A stretch of 64,000 nt of DNA from Bryum argenteum (lineage: Eukaryota; Streptophyta; Bryopsida; Bryales; Bryaceae): contig CM073323.1 of the NCBI GenBank assembly GCA_037043015.1, forward strand, positions 21,604,758 to 21,668,757, in the 5' to 3' direction. Each line of letters starts with the position of its first letter. Position 1 is the stretch's first letter. Of the stretch, positions 24,187 through 36,629 are shown one piece after another. The notes beneath the pieces are model-generated. The model did not search any database. It saw only the letters and a list, made by a program, of their open reading frames with translations, and was not told the DNA's origin. Made by a program: the position numbers and the translations under genes.

Positions 24187-24520
24187 TAAGTATGATAAGT
24201 ATTACATGTGACCATTGGAATGCCCAATGCTCACTGAAATCTTCAACAACCTCGACTAACTGTGTCTCCATTATTGTTATGTTGGTCGAATCAATATATT
24301 ACTAAAAAGCCTTAATTAAAAAAAATTAAAAAAAAAAAAAAAACAACGTAGAGAATTATTCTTAGAATAAAGAAGCTGGATGAGTAGAAATTGAGAAGTA
24401 TACATTGACCCCGAGTTGTTGTCACAAAAGAAAACAACCATATTGCTGTAACCTAGTTGACTCCCTGAAGAATAAGTAAAATTTAGAAAGGAGTGCTTAG
24501 TACAAGAGTAATTATACATA

Positions 24521-26140
24521 CAGTGTGTGGCAAAACTGAGTCAACCTTGTTGAAAGAGATTATTTGGCCGTGAATTCCTAACAACTCAATAAATGAAATG
24601 ACCATTTTAACATGGAGGACATATAATATGGAGTGTATTAGTTGACATAGCATCCATGGTGACATATAAAAAAGTTATAAGGAGATACATGTCTTTCAAC
24701 ACATACACTTGGCTTGACTCAGTTTTGCATGGCATGCCATAATAAATGCAATGAAGTGGTAAAAAATGGATGGAAGACTTTTATGACCAGATTGGCATGG
24801 GCACAAGGAGTGTCTATCTTGACATACTCCATGTCAACTTAGTGCACATTGTAAGCAGAGTGTGAGGACAGACCATGGTGCACTTAGATGAGCTTTGTGG
24901 TAGTGCTCGAAAAGACCTTGATAACTCCATTTTGGTGATGTTGCAAGCTGGTATGACTATAAGAGATGTAGCACATGAGTTGCAGGTGTCTCAGAGCCAT
25001 GTTGCAAGACTTAGAAAGAAGATATTATGTGATTTGTCAGCTAGTAGTGGTGGTAGACCACAAGTGCTAAGTGATGCGAGAAGAGAGCATGTGTTCGTCT
25101 TTGTCACATCGAGGAGGTTTTGAAAATGCTACACAAGTTGCCCAACATGTACGCAAGGAATGCCATGTTCTTGTGAGTGTTGATACGGTCACGAAGGACT
25201 TTACGTGCGGCGGGCTTGAGATCAAAAGTGAAGCGAAAGAAACCAAAATTGAACCGAAAACACATTAAGGATCGACTTGAATTTGCTAGGCGCCATCAAC
25301 ATTGGACCGTTGGTATTTGGAAGCATGTCATCTTTTCTGACGAGACCAAGGTAAATCGATTTTGCTCAGATGGTCGTAGTTGGTGTTGGATTCGCAATGA
25401 ACAATCTTGTGATTCAAGACAAGTGCAAGAGACTGTGAAGTTTGGCGGTGGTTCAGTGATGGTATGGGGTTGCATGACATTCCATGGCCCTGGTATGTTA
25501 TGTAGAATCGAAGGAAGAATGGATCAACATCAATATAAAGAAATCTTGCAAAGAGATTTATTGTATACCATCTGTGCATATGATCTTGATCCTTCAAATT
25601 TGATTTTTCAGCATGACAATGATCCCAAACATACAGCAAAAAGTGTTCGGCAATGGTTGAGATCACAAAATTTTAATGTTCTTAAGTGGCATGCACAATC
25701 TCCTGACTTGAATCCAATTGAGCATCTTTGGGGATCAAACGTCGTCTTAACCGAAGATGAAAGGGCTCCAACGGGAATTTTAGAATTGTGGGAGCGTATT
25801 GAGGAGTGTTGGGCTTCTTTAGCAATAGAGGAGTGTAGGAGGTTGTATGAAAGCATGCCAAGGCGGATCCAAGCAGTTTTAGCCGCTAAAGGCAAGTGGA
25901 CAAAATATTGAGTTGCTTTTTGATAGTGGATGCAAAAGTGAGTCAAGGAACATAGTTTCCTTTAAATGTAATTTTCTTGTACATTTCAATGTAAGAAGGA
26001 ACTTCTTCTCCATCAAATTGTAGCCCATTCAAATTGCTATATTGCACAATTTACACATTCTAAAAATCTATTGCCAAGTTTTCCACATTGCTAATCAAAT
26101 TACGAATTTCAAGAGTTTGACTCGGTTTTGCCACACACTG
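24521..26140 (+). mobile_element. Tc1-type (DD34E) DNA transposon
   Basis: A 1,620-bp element with TA on each side (24519-24520, 26141-26142). The inverted ends start CAGTGTGTGGCAAAAC and match at 23 of 24 positions. A second inverted pair lies about 190 bp inside each end: CTTGACTCAGTTTTGCAT near 24713 and its partner near 25930 (ATGCAAAAGTGAGTCAAGG). This gives an IR/DR-like arrangement known from some Tc1 elements such as Sleeping Beauty. A single transposase gene lies between, now frameshifted. Both ends are intact, so this copy could in principle be mobilised in trans. Confidence 0.93.
24875..25911 (+). pseudogene. Tc1-type DD34E transposase, frameshifted
   Basis: Transposase of the element at 24521-26140. 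The N-terminal part (from ATG 24875) has a helix-turn-helix region, AGMTIRDVAHELQVSQSHVARLRKK, then GGRPQ. The frame then shifts near 25090 and again near 25185, where LRAAGLRSKVKRKKPKL resumes the family pattern. The catalytic core is visible as VIFSDETKVNRF (first Asp), FQHDNDPKHTA (second Asp) and SPDLNPIEHLWG (Glu), with 34 residues between the second Asp and the Glu. A further pair of compensating shifts alters the sequence just after HLWG. The end SMPRRIQAVLAAKGKWTKY is typical of Tc1. Several indels make it inactive as it stands. Confidence 0.9.
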
Positions 26141-29068
26141 TAAGTATTTATTTAGTCTTTGCATAACTTAGAAAATAAGAGGGGAAAAGTGTCACATAGT
26201 TTTGCTTGCGAAACTTGTCTTTTATATATCGTATACATCTCCCCCTCATATCTCTTCCCTTCATACAATAGAATTGTGTTCTTCATGGGCGGTCACCTTA
26301 AAATCAGTCACTTCAAAAATAAGGATAATTTCAAATAAGGGAACAATTGCAAACTATTTGCAAAGAGGGGAAGAAAGACGTCTTTCTATTAGATTTTCCC
26401 TTCACTAGTAAACATATGAAGAAATTAATATGAAGAAATTTGGCATCTTAGCATGTTGAAGCTAACAAACCTGCTTTTAATGCAATAGTAGGGTGTCCTT
26501 CCTTCCCCTCTTTGCTAATATACTGTGATTCTTTCCCTGTTAAAAAAAAATAATAACCGACCAATCAGAGAACTCGCTGCAGTCCCTCAGACATGCCCCT
26601 CGCCACAAAAAGCGTGAAAGTGATTGTGAAAAAGTGATTGCGAAAAAGTGATTGGAGAAAGTGATTGCGAAAACGTAATTGCGAAAAAGTGATGGGGTGA
26701 AAGTGATCGTAAAAAAGTGATTGCGATAAAGTGATTGCGATAAAGTGATTGCGATAAAGTGATTGCGAAGAAGTGAACAGGCCCTGACCGTCGCAGGTGC
26801 TGCTGCGAGGCGGTCGAAGGCGAAGAAGAGCTCGCGAGGCGCTCAGTCGAGGAGCGGTGCTGCTGCGGGACGCGAAAGGTGCTCGAAGAGGACAAGCTCC
26901 ACATGGACGCGATCAAAGAACAAAGAAGAGACGCCCGGGCGCAAATTTTTTTAAGGAGCACTGCTTTTGATTCGATCGAGGTGCGCGAAGTACTGGCTTT
27001 CAGAATTGCGTGTTTCGAGTGTGCGGTCATTACAGAATACAGTTTGGGAGAGTTACGAGTTGGTGATTCTTGAAAATCATGAGCTTGCCGAGTCACACGA
27101 AGTGCAGCAAGCAACATGGCGTCTGCAAGACTACAAAGAGATTGATGACTTTCGAGTTAAAATCAAGAAGATCAATTATGTTTTTTAGCTGAAGTTACGG
27201 GATTCTACCACAATCTTATACTGAAGTTACGAGCGAAATTAACATGGTCTGCCTTAGGACTATTCTACTTTTGAGAGCAATGATTTTATATCCACAGCTG
27301 GAGGTGAAAACGATCATGCCAGCGTTGTTTGATATTCTTGGACGATTTGGGCCGGTACAAGGAAATGCATGGAAATGCTCCATCTGAATAAGCTAAGCTT
27401 GCTACACCGGTCTTTCTTACAGTTCAGTTCAATAGAAATGGCCGTGTGCCTTAATTGCAACGTGGAGCCCTCGACAATTATCGCCAAGCAGGTGGACGAA
27501 TCGTATCTTGCTGTAACTTTGATCTTGGTGGAGCTAGATCTTTTACATTTCCTCGCGGTGCGAACCACGAGACATCGTTCAGTCACTGTTCGTTCATGGT
27601 TCATTCAAGTCATATCATTACAGAGTCGTTCAAGCGTGATCAATCAAATTAAGCTCAAAGCGATGGAGATCTCTCCGGACCCCCTGACTCTGAGAAGAGA
27701 ACGGCAAGGAGCATCTTCCTCCGTAAGTTTCTTTGATTTTCTGGCATTGCCGAGGGATATTTCACAGTCTGTCATTCAAGTTTGACTTTTATGCTTCAGA
27801 CTCCGAAGTGCGAGAAGTCTTGTTTACTTTGTTCTAAAATTTGCACCAACGAACCAACATTCATAATTAACTTAAAATGAGTCTGAACTATATGAGTTCA
27901 ATTCATTCTACATACTCTGCAAATCTTCCAAATTTAGTTCCATTCGTTGTTCCTCAATGAACTCGCTGCTTTGAAATTTGTATGGTTTTTGAGCACATTG
28001 TAATTACCTGGAGCATAATTTAATGAAACAAATTATAGTTCATCGAGTTTGTGCCTGTGTGTTTTCTGGACACACTTAAACAAAAGAGGTGCAATTTAAA
28101 TAAAATACAATGGAGATAAATTAGAAGTAGGTATAAAAACCTGATATGGGCACATGATTACTCGTTGTATATATTGTTGAGTTTATGATGTAGTTTGAAA
28201 GCATGATTTGCTTTCTTTAATTTTTACCTTCTTGGTTTTCAGTTAAGAAATATCACTACCAATTCAGTGCCTAACAATGAATTATTCTAAGAAATTTAAC
28301 TTCAACAAAATTAATTTAAATTGCTTCCTTATATAAGAACAAAATTTATTATTCTTATAAATTGAATTTTCTATAGATTTTGGCACTTTGGAACTAAGTA
28401 ATTGAAATCCTACCGAACTGGTCACGTAGATACGATAATCACTCAAAAATGAGATTTTTGTCAGCAATTATCGGCAGTAAAAAGAAAATATCAGCATTAT
28501 CATCATGAATAAAAATCTGAAGAATTAGAAGGTTCCTAAAACTCCTCCAACCGTCCGACGTATCCACAGTGAGAACCTTTCACCGTGAAAATCTCGTCAT
28601 CTTGTCCTTTTACCGTGCGCTTCGACACTGGTTACCGCGCCGATAAGTAACTGAATACCGTTTGCTTCGATTTCACAGCCAATATCGATAGACTTCGTCG
28701 AAATCAAAGACTTTTGCACACAACCTAGACACAGGATGATCAAGCACTCCCATTGTTCATGAGTTTTATAAGCAGTTCGTAACAGATCTCAAAATTGAGT
28801 TCAAATACATACTCTTTGACTGCAACAATTAAAAATACTGAGATGTCAGCACTAAGTCAGCGAACTAGTTGCAATAGAAGAATCGATTCTACCAAACTGC
28901 AACTACGCTGACTAAAAAATAGTCATAAGTGACTATATGAATGATACAAAGAGACCATCTCACTTCTTCCTCAGAAAGGAAGAATGATGATTGTTACGAT
29001 TAGTGCTGCTGCCTGAGGATGGACTCCCGAATTCAAAGCAATGTGCGTTGCGGGGCTTCAGTGCATTA
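26141..29068. other. Intergenic with minisatellite and uncertain ORFs
   Basis: Holds the minisatellite at 26607-26778, a GC-rich stretch at 26780-26945 and a 138-codon plus-strand frame at 27369-27785. In that frame the segment MEISPDPLTLRRERQGASSS runs into a GTAAGT donor-like site at 27721, so it could be a first exon, but no following exon was found and no family is recognised. 27790-28990 is AT-rich with nothing to report. Confidence 0.4.
26607..26778. repeat. Minisatellite of about twelve 14-bp units
   Basis: Tandem units of consensus AAAGTGATTGCGAA, 13-15 bp each, with three successive identical ATAAAGTGATTGCG copies near the right end. Confidence 0.9.
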
Positions 29069-29674
29069 TTATGCATAACCACACATGCCAAAGTTGCAAG
29101 TAGTAGGACTGGCACACTTCACCCCACAACCGCCGCAATTATTCTTGTCACGGCCGAAGACATTGACAGGAGATCCACTGCAGCACTTGTACCCAAACCC
29201 ACAGCTCTTGCCGCACGCGCCACAGTTGCGGTCATCGTTACGGACATTCTTGCACGTTCCGTTGCAGCAGGAGCTACCGTATCCACAGCCGACGTTGCAT
29301 CTTCCGCAATGGCCGCTGTTGTTGCGCGTGTTCACGCACCTGCCGGTGCAGCAAGTGTATCCGCTGGAGCACTTCTTGTCTCTGCCGCATGATTGAGATG
29401 ATGATGGGGAGTGCACGGGAACTGCAGAGTCCTCGGGACTGTAGTGTGAGTCCCCCGGAGCAGAGTGTGAACCCCCGGGAGCAGAGTGTGAGTCCTCGGG
29501 AGCGTAGTGTGAGTCTCCAGGGGCGTAGTGTGAGTCCTCGGGAGCGTAGTGTGAGTCCCCGGGAGCGTACTGTGAGCTTCCGGTACTGACTGCTGGAGCG
29601 GCCAGAGTCAGTGCAGCAACTAGCAGAAATAGCAAAAGAATCGCAGTCCGGGAGGTCGCCATTGATCCCTGCAA
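29069..29674 (-). CDS. STIG1-like secreted cysteine-rich protein
   Basis: Single-exon, 201 residues from ATG 29674; ATG 29662 (MATSRTAILLLFLLVAALTL) may be the true start because the signal peptide follows it directly. Residues about 30-80 are a low-complexity spacer of seven or more APGDSHY/APEDSHY units. The C-terminal ~110 residues form a Cys-rich domain with repeated C-x-x-G-x-x-CC-x-G-x-C and NCGxC blocks (YTCCTGRC, SSCCNGTC, YKCCSG, NNCGGCGVKC) ending CNFGMCGYA, which is the STIG1 family pattern. Seed-plant STIG1 proteins are apoplastic and act in stigma exudate and pollen-tube signalling; the role outside flowering plants is unknown. The Asp/Glu/His-rich spacer is not standard for the family. 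Confidence 0.88.
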   Translation of the reverse strand: MQGSMATSRTAILLLFLLVAALTLAAPAVSTGSSQYAPGDSHYAPEDSHYAPGDSHYAPEDSHSAPGGSHSAPGDSHYSPEDSAVPVHSPSSSQSCGRDKKCSSGYTCCTGRCVNTRNNSGHCGRCNVGCGYGSSCCNGTCKNVRNDDRNCGACGKSCGFGYKCCSGSPVNVFGRDKNNCGGCGVKCASPTTCNFGMCGYA

Positions 29675-29705
29675 CCCACAACGGTGCTAGGAGATGAGCC
29701 GCTTA

Positions 29706-30059
29706 GAAGAGGGAGGTGATTGATGTATCAACCTGCACATCCCTGGCAAGTTCCAGGGGTACTATGTACCCGAGTCCTCCCGAAATCGAATCTGCGGTCG
29801 GACAGCATCTGTACTTCCATTGGCTCCTAGAGTCCGCAATCTTCGTTCGATCCAGTGCTGCGCTACAGCAAAAGTACTCCGCCGGAATCGACGCAACACA
29901 GCAGCTGCACAACGTATAGTTCGTAATCTTCGGCAACTGCAACTTGATCGACGTCGCTCTAGCTACAGCCTCGATATTCCCTAACTTACTGCTATGGAAT
30001 ATCATTTGCTGTAGGGAACTGGAGTCATGCACATCCGGTACCGTTGGATCGAATCGCAC
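29706..30059 (-). CDS. Hypothetical cysteine-rich protein
   Basis: A 118-codon frame immediately upstream of the STIG1-like gene on the same strand. It has paired cysteines (LCSCCVAS, YFCCSAA, YRCCPT) and balanced codon composition unlike the AT-rich neighbourhood, which suggests coding. There is no signal peptide at the first Met; an upstream segment in another frame (about 30060-30145) also looks protein-like, so this may be the last exon of a longer gene. No family recognised. Confidence 0.35.
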
Positions 30060-31659
30060 GAGTCACAAGTGTTGCCATGTGAAGAGATGCCTGATGAGTA
30101 CCTTTCCGGGAGCACCATGTGCGGTGTCATTTCGGTGGGGTCCGCGAGCACTATGGTACACGAACTATCATAAATGCTTACAAAAAGCAGCACTTTTCCG
30201 AAATATACGTACAAATTGAACAACTTAGTAGGATTATCATTTTAGTATGAGTAGAGGAATCACTAATTTGGGACTTCTTGGAAGCTTTACACATGAATAT
30301 GATGGATTGTTGCAGGTACAGATTCAAAAAGTCCGTACAATTGAGCGGTGAAATGAACAACCTTACGTTGAAAAGACCATAAATAAGGCCTAAGAGAAAA
30401 TTGCTACTTGGCCCTTCTCTGGTAGGGGCCTCTTAGGTACCACTAGAAGAAAAATGTAAAAAAATGATGTCCGTAATGACAAGAGTTTTTGTCATTTTGA
30501 TTGTTACATCTCTTAAGTGACTATTTGCAGAAATATATAATTTGACAAGTCACTTTTGACGAATTTGTCACTCAAGACACTATCTTTACATTCGTGTTTC
30601 TCATCTAAAGCAAATACCCGACAGTTAGATGGTCAACTTTGACATTCTGTCTCTTAGGCCAAAACCACGACTGTCACCTTTTGTACACATTACTACTAGT
30701 ATTCAAGCGCATATAAATGTTCATGCATAGAACATTTGTATACTGTATGATCGCCTTTCCGGCGGTAAAGTGTTGATATTTTAGAGATTTCAGAACGAAC
30801 ACCACTTGAAAAGGATTAAGAAGTTGAGCACTTGGAGAGTAAAGTTCCTTTCTAGTTATTGATGATGGATCTAGACTTTACTCAAAATTTATTAATTTTG
30901 ACTTTGAAAAGCCTGTATTGAAAAGCCTTGCCTAGGAAGGTGAGAAAGGCCTCCAAAAATGGGACAAAAGTGAGGGGCGTCGTAGTTTGGCTAATCTGGT
31001 CGGAGTTGAATGTGGTCTGCTTCTTTGAGGAGAGATGGACTTCTCATCTTCAAGAAAAGAAGATCCCTGAAGTCTTTCTAGAGGCTACCAAGGCTGCATG
31101 GCTGCATGCCACCAACCTCATAATAATCTACACTAGGCATACAGTCAAATGAATTCTTATTAAAATAATGATGTTAGGTTATTTTTTACCATACCACCTA
31201 TAGAAATGCTTGATTATTCACATAGAGGTATCTTGAATTGCAAATACAAAGGCCTGCAAATAAAAAAGGCATGTGAAAAATTCTTGGATTGAAAATCCAA
31301 ACAATGCGATCACGCCCTCAAACCACTTCTACATGTTCAAAAATAATCAAAACTTGAAAAAAAAGAAGTAAAGTCTCAATTTTTGGTGAATTTTTGAAGC
31401 TACTACAATCTAATTGATTTTGTGCAGATTTTGAAAATAAATGAGCATGTAACGCAACTTGGGCAGATTTTGAACAATGTCTTCAAACTTTGATCATGAA
31501 TATCTCCTGAAGCTTGAAAATAATGACTCTTCGGAAAGGTATGAAAAAACTCTGACTACAATCTGCAAAAAGTTTCAACTTCATATGATCTATATTCGGT
31601 AAGTGAGAGCCTGACTAGAGTCAAATCCATCATGTTAGGGCTCAGTGGAACAATAGTAG
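30060..31659. other. Intergenic, mostly AT-rich
   Basis: No gene is supported. The only protein-like signal is a possible LINE relic at 30928-31152. Confidence 0.45.
30928..31152 (+). pseudogene. Possible LINE 3'-end relic
   Basis: A 74-codon frame contains VVWLIWSELNVVCFFEERW followed by an alpha-helical stretch, which resembles the WxIWxERN...F region at the C-terminus of plant LINE reverse-transcriptase proteins. No upstream reverse-transcriptase domain is present. It could also be chance similarity. Confidence 0.3.
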
Positions 31660-31928
31660 TTAACCCCTAAACGACCACGGCCACCGATTCGGCGTTTACG
31701 GTCAAGGCAAAAAAAATTTTACAGTCAACTTCAAACGTTATGATCTCACATCTAGTGATGATCCAACGGTTGAAAATTTTCACACTACTACCAATGGTAG
31801 TCTACTTCAAGATCCTACGGTTGAAATTATCAAAAAGTTTCAAAAATATTGAACGTACCTCCATTAGTACATAGTGGTCTGTGTTGGGATTTCAAGCTCC
31901 CAAAACATCGTGGATCTTTAGGGGTTAA
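31660..31928. mobile_element. TTAA-flanked MITE, subfamily 2
   Basis: 269 bp, starting TTAACCCCTAAACG and ending GATCTTTAGGGGTTAA. The interior (CAACGGTTGAAAATTTTCAC, CAAGATCCTACGGTTGAAAT) is shared with 54600-54858 and partly with 19755-20342. Confidence 0.75.
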
Positions 31929-32143
31929 GTGGCATCTCACATGATCTCTACGTACTTTTCCCAAGAGCTCCTCCCCTTGTCTCTTCTTCCTCTCCATTAT
32001 TTCAATGCACAAGAGGCTACTGCAGTCAGTGATTCTCCAAGCAAAGGTTGATTCTCCACGCAGAGGTTCTGCTATCAATTGGTTCGTCAAAAGTACACAA
32101 AAACAAACCTGTACTGATCGTGCTGTACGGATCAAAAGCAATT

Positions 32144-32182
32144 GATATTCGAAATCAAATATTCGAAATCAAATATTCGAAA
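32144..32182. repeat. Short tandem repeat
   Basis: Three copies of about 14 bp (ATTCGAAATCAAAT). A GC-richer stretch follows at 32180-32430, with an open frame on the minus strand that I cannot assign to any family. Confidence 0.7.
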
Positions 32183-32511
32183 TTTGGTCCGACCCCCGTC
32201 CTCCACCGACCTGGTGCCTCCCATAGGCTAATTATAGGGCTCAGATCTTTGAGTTTCTCAAGGTCAACTTGTAGTTTCCAGGTTGCATCCACCAACCCTT
32301 TGAGTACTGTAGCTTCGCTTTTGGCCATGGCTTCACTTTCACCCCAAATAAGAATTGTGTACCTTTTAAACAGATGCCTCCGAAGAGACACTGGTGGGCT
32401 TTTCGGCGTTCGGAGAGAGTTGCCCCCACTCAGTAAGATTCGGCTAAGTGCACTTTTGAGGTATTTTGAGGTGTTTTTACTTTTGACCAGATGGCAGTAC
32501 AGTGGACACTA

Positions 32512-32721
32512 CACTAAATTTGATAATTAGTGTTAGATACACTAATTTACATAAACATGTTATAAGTTTTTACTGTTGTTCAATAATTTTACCCATTATA
32601 TTGGCCAAGATGGGGGTCCTTATATAGTATCAGAATCAATGCTCTTGGTAAATTTTCTTAAACAGAAGTAAAAACTTATAGCATTTTTATAATAATCTAA
32701 CACTAATTATCAAATTTAGTG
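32512..32721. mobile_element. TA-flanked CACTAAATTTG MITE, copy 1
   Basis: 210 bp with perfect inverted ends of at least 26 bp beginning CACTAAATTTGATAATTAG, flanked by TA at 32510-32511 and 32722-32723. It matches 53322-53538 in inverted orientation. TA duplication points to a Tc1/mariner-type MITE, but its ends do not resemble those of the Tc1 element at 24521. Confidence 0.85.
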
Positions 32722-32726
32722 TAGTG

Positions 32727-35700
32727 TTTTGAAATTTACCAGCTAATATCCATGTCCACACCCTATCGGAGAGAATTTTATAGGCAATTTTCTCCATCTA
32801 TACTGAGAATAGAAAATTTTTGTGTAATTTTTATGGGATTTTATCCTATATTTTGCAACTCTGATAGGCTATTTGGTGATTTTCATAGCCTGTATTTGTA
32901 CTAGCCTAAAGTTCTTTCGAGATGTTGGTGGCCACATCGAAGTTAACCTCTAGAGCTTCTTGTGTATTTTTGGGAGTTTGAAACCTCATAACTGCAATTT
33001 TCTACCTTAAGTTTGTGCTCCTCCGAGGATGTGAATCAAATTTCCTTCTTTTAGAAGAATTCCCAGCGTGAGGTTGGGGGGTGCACATTACTGAAGATGT
33101 ATGAGTAGATGTAAATGCAGAGGAGGGTTATTGATTAGAACCTTGCCATATTACGTACATACATATGGTAACATATTAGGTCTTGTAACTACGTACATAT
33201 ATAGAAGGCCTCTAAGAAATATATAATAGTTGTACTTGTACGATAGTGTTGCCATAGTATATAGAATAAGTTTCCATATTATACATTTTATGAAACTATG
33301 AGACCAAAGTTCACTTCAGTTTCCGAAGGGAAATACGACCCACCCACTGGCAGTGATGTTCATCGTGAAAATTTGACGGTAATATGACAACGGTACGTAT
33401 CGTGATGATCCTTCCGTTATGATATAATAGGATCATTGGAGGTCAACGGAAGCCTCAATTATTTACAATACATAGTAAATTTTTTACCCTTTTGCGTCTC
33501 CAAACGTTTTGCTCAATTCCTTCAAGAAATGGTGAGATTTTGTTGAGAGTGGAGAGTTCTGTTTGAAGAGTAATGGAAACCAAGATATTGAGGTTCCGGT
33601 GAAGAAAGTGCTGATGAACTTCACTTGTATTTCTTCTGTTGGGTATCTCTAAGTTTGGAGACAGAAGACAAGACAAATTTGACTGACTAAATCTTGAAGC
33701 TTGAAGAGATCGCAGTAAACTTGTCTCGCAAGCTTACTCGAAGTTTCTTTAGCGCTTGTGGATATGGTACTAGATTTGCTACAAGAATTGGAACATGGAC
33801 TCAAGCATGAGCAACTTGATGTTGTGATTTGGCATGCGCATGTTGGCATGCTGTAGTTGTTCTAAAAAGGCGATCATGTCGTGTTTTCCAAGGTTTGAAA
33901 CGTCGCCTATTATGGATTCGATATGCCTCGAGGTTCAGAAGTAGATAAACATTAGATCTTTGTGTCATATACTCTAAGAATGATCACATGAAGAGACGAT
34001 CTCAAGAAGTTTAAGTAGAACTCCTCGTTTCTATGTTAGATAATCATATCTTTGAATTTTGTCTCTGGTCTAAAAAGAAAATGTTCTTCTGGAATATTCG
34101 GACTTGGTGATATGGGAAGTTGGTCCAAGTCCATGCGAAAGCATTTATAAAAATTCTTAGACAAAATTTCTATAGAAAATACTAAATGTAGAATGTCAAG
34201 GAGAAGACTGTAGTTAGCACTTTCTTCAAACAATTGCAGATAGCAACCCACTAATAACAACGACAAGATTGAGGTGAGATCTTAATAAAAGACGAAGATA
34301 AATGGGAAGGGGATTCCTCGCACAAGACTTAGAAAAGAAGACTAAGATGGACCAGAAGTGAAGGAATTCATTCCACAAAACTCATAACTATTGAATGTAA
34401 CATTACGAAAAGTAAGTTTACTAAGTCAAAGATTAAGTACAATTGATGTTGAAGAGAGTGAAGAACAACAACCTTCAAACTCTCTAGACATACTAAGCTT
34501 GAAGAAGCCTCTAGGGTAAAATCCTCAAAGCAGCCATAGCACCTTTCGAAAGCTTGAGGGACTTCTGGAATGTAGGAAGGTAAAGCTGAAGCTTCATGAG
34601 TCTAAGAAGTGGAAGTTTTTCAAAATCAGAGAATCTACATGGAAGCTCCGAAGCTTTCAAAATCTAGTAGAGATTTGTTGAAACTAGTGAAAGGTTCTAG
34701 AAACTAATGAAAGATTGTAAAATCTTTCAAAAACATAGAGTAACAAATTATACTTAGGGAACAAACTTTGGAAGGTCAACTGTTGAGAAGCAGGGTAATT
34801 ACAATGTGGATAAAGCCCTGGTATGCGGAGAAAGTTTGGTACGGCATGTAAGATGTGGAAAAAGTTTGGTAATCAGTGGGTGGAGTATAGGGATGCAATT
34901 GACTTGATGCACCGTCCATCAGATGTGGAGATTGGTTTATGTTGGCATGAAAACGAGAGTGATAACAAGTAGAAATATGATCTTACTAATCATTTGATGG
35001 TAGACACCGAAACAATAATTACATTGGCTACGGTGACATATATTGTCAAATTAAATGTTTATGAGTTGAATGGAGATAATGAAAAAATTTCAACGAGTTT
35101 GCTAGTGAAAGTTAGAATATTTTGTAGTGCATATTGTAGGCGTTGATTTTTGTTCAAAAGTATATTTGTATAATTATGTTAATGACTATATATAAATAGT
35201 TTTTTTTGTATGCATATTGTCATTTGTATATTCATTGTTGTAATTTTATTTATGTTATTTCATTTTACAAAAAGAAAGTTCTATATAGAGGGTCTTAAAA
35301 GTAGGCAACACTTGCATATTATTCTAGGTTTTAATGAAAGGTGCACCTTCGAGACTGTAAGATCTTGTATTTGAGAATATAGTTCATTCATATTCCAAAA
35401 TTGACCATTAGATGTTTACTATTTGAGAAATTGTAACAACCAAAATTTGTCTCCCTAGTTTTTTTGAGCATTGTTAAGATTATTTTCAAAAAAAATTGAG
35501 GATGTCCTTGTAGAATTAGTAGACTTTATTACTTGGAATTTTTGAAAAGTTGACTTGTTGTATTATTATGAACATATTTTCCAAAAATTTTTTATAAAAA
35601 AAAGATTTTTTCTTGCTGGCCTATTTAGCCTTCAAAAAAGTTCTAAAATTTAAAATTTTAAAATTCGAATTTGCAAATTTTTGCACAAGCACATTCAGAT

Positions 35701-36629
35701 AGAAGGAACTCTTACACCAAATCATAGTCCATAATAATTATTGAGATTATATCCTTTATATAAGTTCCCCGATACAACTAGAATTTATTTTTGGGTCTCA
35801 AGGAGCCGTAGAGAATTACCTAGCATGCACAGTTCATCTTGAGAAGAGGCAAGCCAATGGTACTTATAAGGAGAGGGAGGAAAAATGGAACCAACTCACA
35901 TGCTATCACTCATGTTATTATTGTGTCTCACCAAATTGGTACCGGCAGATTTGTTGACTTTTTTCTATTTTCAGAAAGTTCTTCCCCACGCTAAATTCCT
36001 CACGACCAAGTCAATACGACTATCTCGCACAAGACTACACTTCTTTGGCGTTGCTGATAGTAATCAATTCTACGACATGATTCAAGAGAGAGACAAAGTT
36101 GAATGAATACTGGTAAGTTTCTATTTCCAAGAATTAATCTTTAGGGATTAAGGGTTGAATATGATACATAGTTACTGTTGTCGGGTAGACAGAATTAGCT
36201 GTAGTAAAACATAAGGGTTTCTGAGTGCACCCAAATCAAAGGTGAAGTAGGAGAAGTAATGAAATTATGTAAGTAAGTCATTCTAAATAACAGAAAACAC
36301 TCTTAGGTTTAAACACCAGTTTCCATATAATAAGTAAAACCTAATTTGAGATTGAACTGGGTAGCTGATTATAAGTAATTAATTAAGAGATTAGTTGATT
36401 AAATATGATCAATAAGAAAATTAAATCTTGTTATCCTCTAACCTTAATTAGATTTATTAAGTTAAAGGTAACTAATTATAGTTAGTGTAAAACAAACATG
36501 ATTAAGCTAATTAATACTAAACACTTTTCACCCCTTAATGTTCCTACCCTTTAATACTCTTACCTCTATGATATCCTCTCCTTAGATATTCCTTTCTTAA
36601 TTATACACTTAGTAAACACTTGATTAGTT
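32727..36629. other. Long AT-rich intergenic region
   Basis: No gene supported. Weak protein-like segments occur at 33700-33850 and 34036-34266 (minus), and a 73-codon plus-strand frame at 35885-36106 begins with a hydrophobic stretch resembling a signal peptide. None matches a known family or has neighbouring exons that I can join. Confidence 0.45.

Larger units (their letters stand above)
22991..24520. other. Intergenic, MITEs only
   Basis: No gene recognised. It contains the foldback element at 23645-23775 and the Harbinger-like MITE at 24012-24186, and is otherwise AT-rich. Confidence 0.5.

Noticed and set aside
26607-26778. Regular short repeats as a possible CRISPR array
   Set aside because: Units are 14-bp direct tandem copies without spacers; this is a minisatellite in a eukaryotic genome.
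35885-36106. 73-codon frame with a hydrophobic N-terminus resembling a signal peptide
   Set aside because: No family match, no supporting exons and AT-rich context; a chance open frame is likely.
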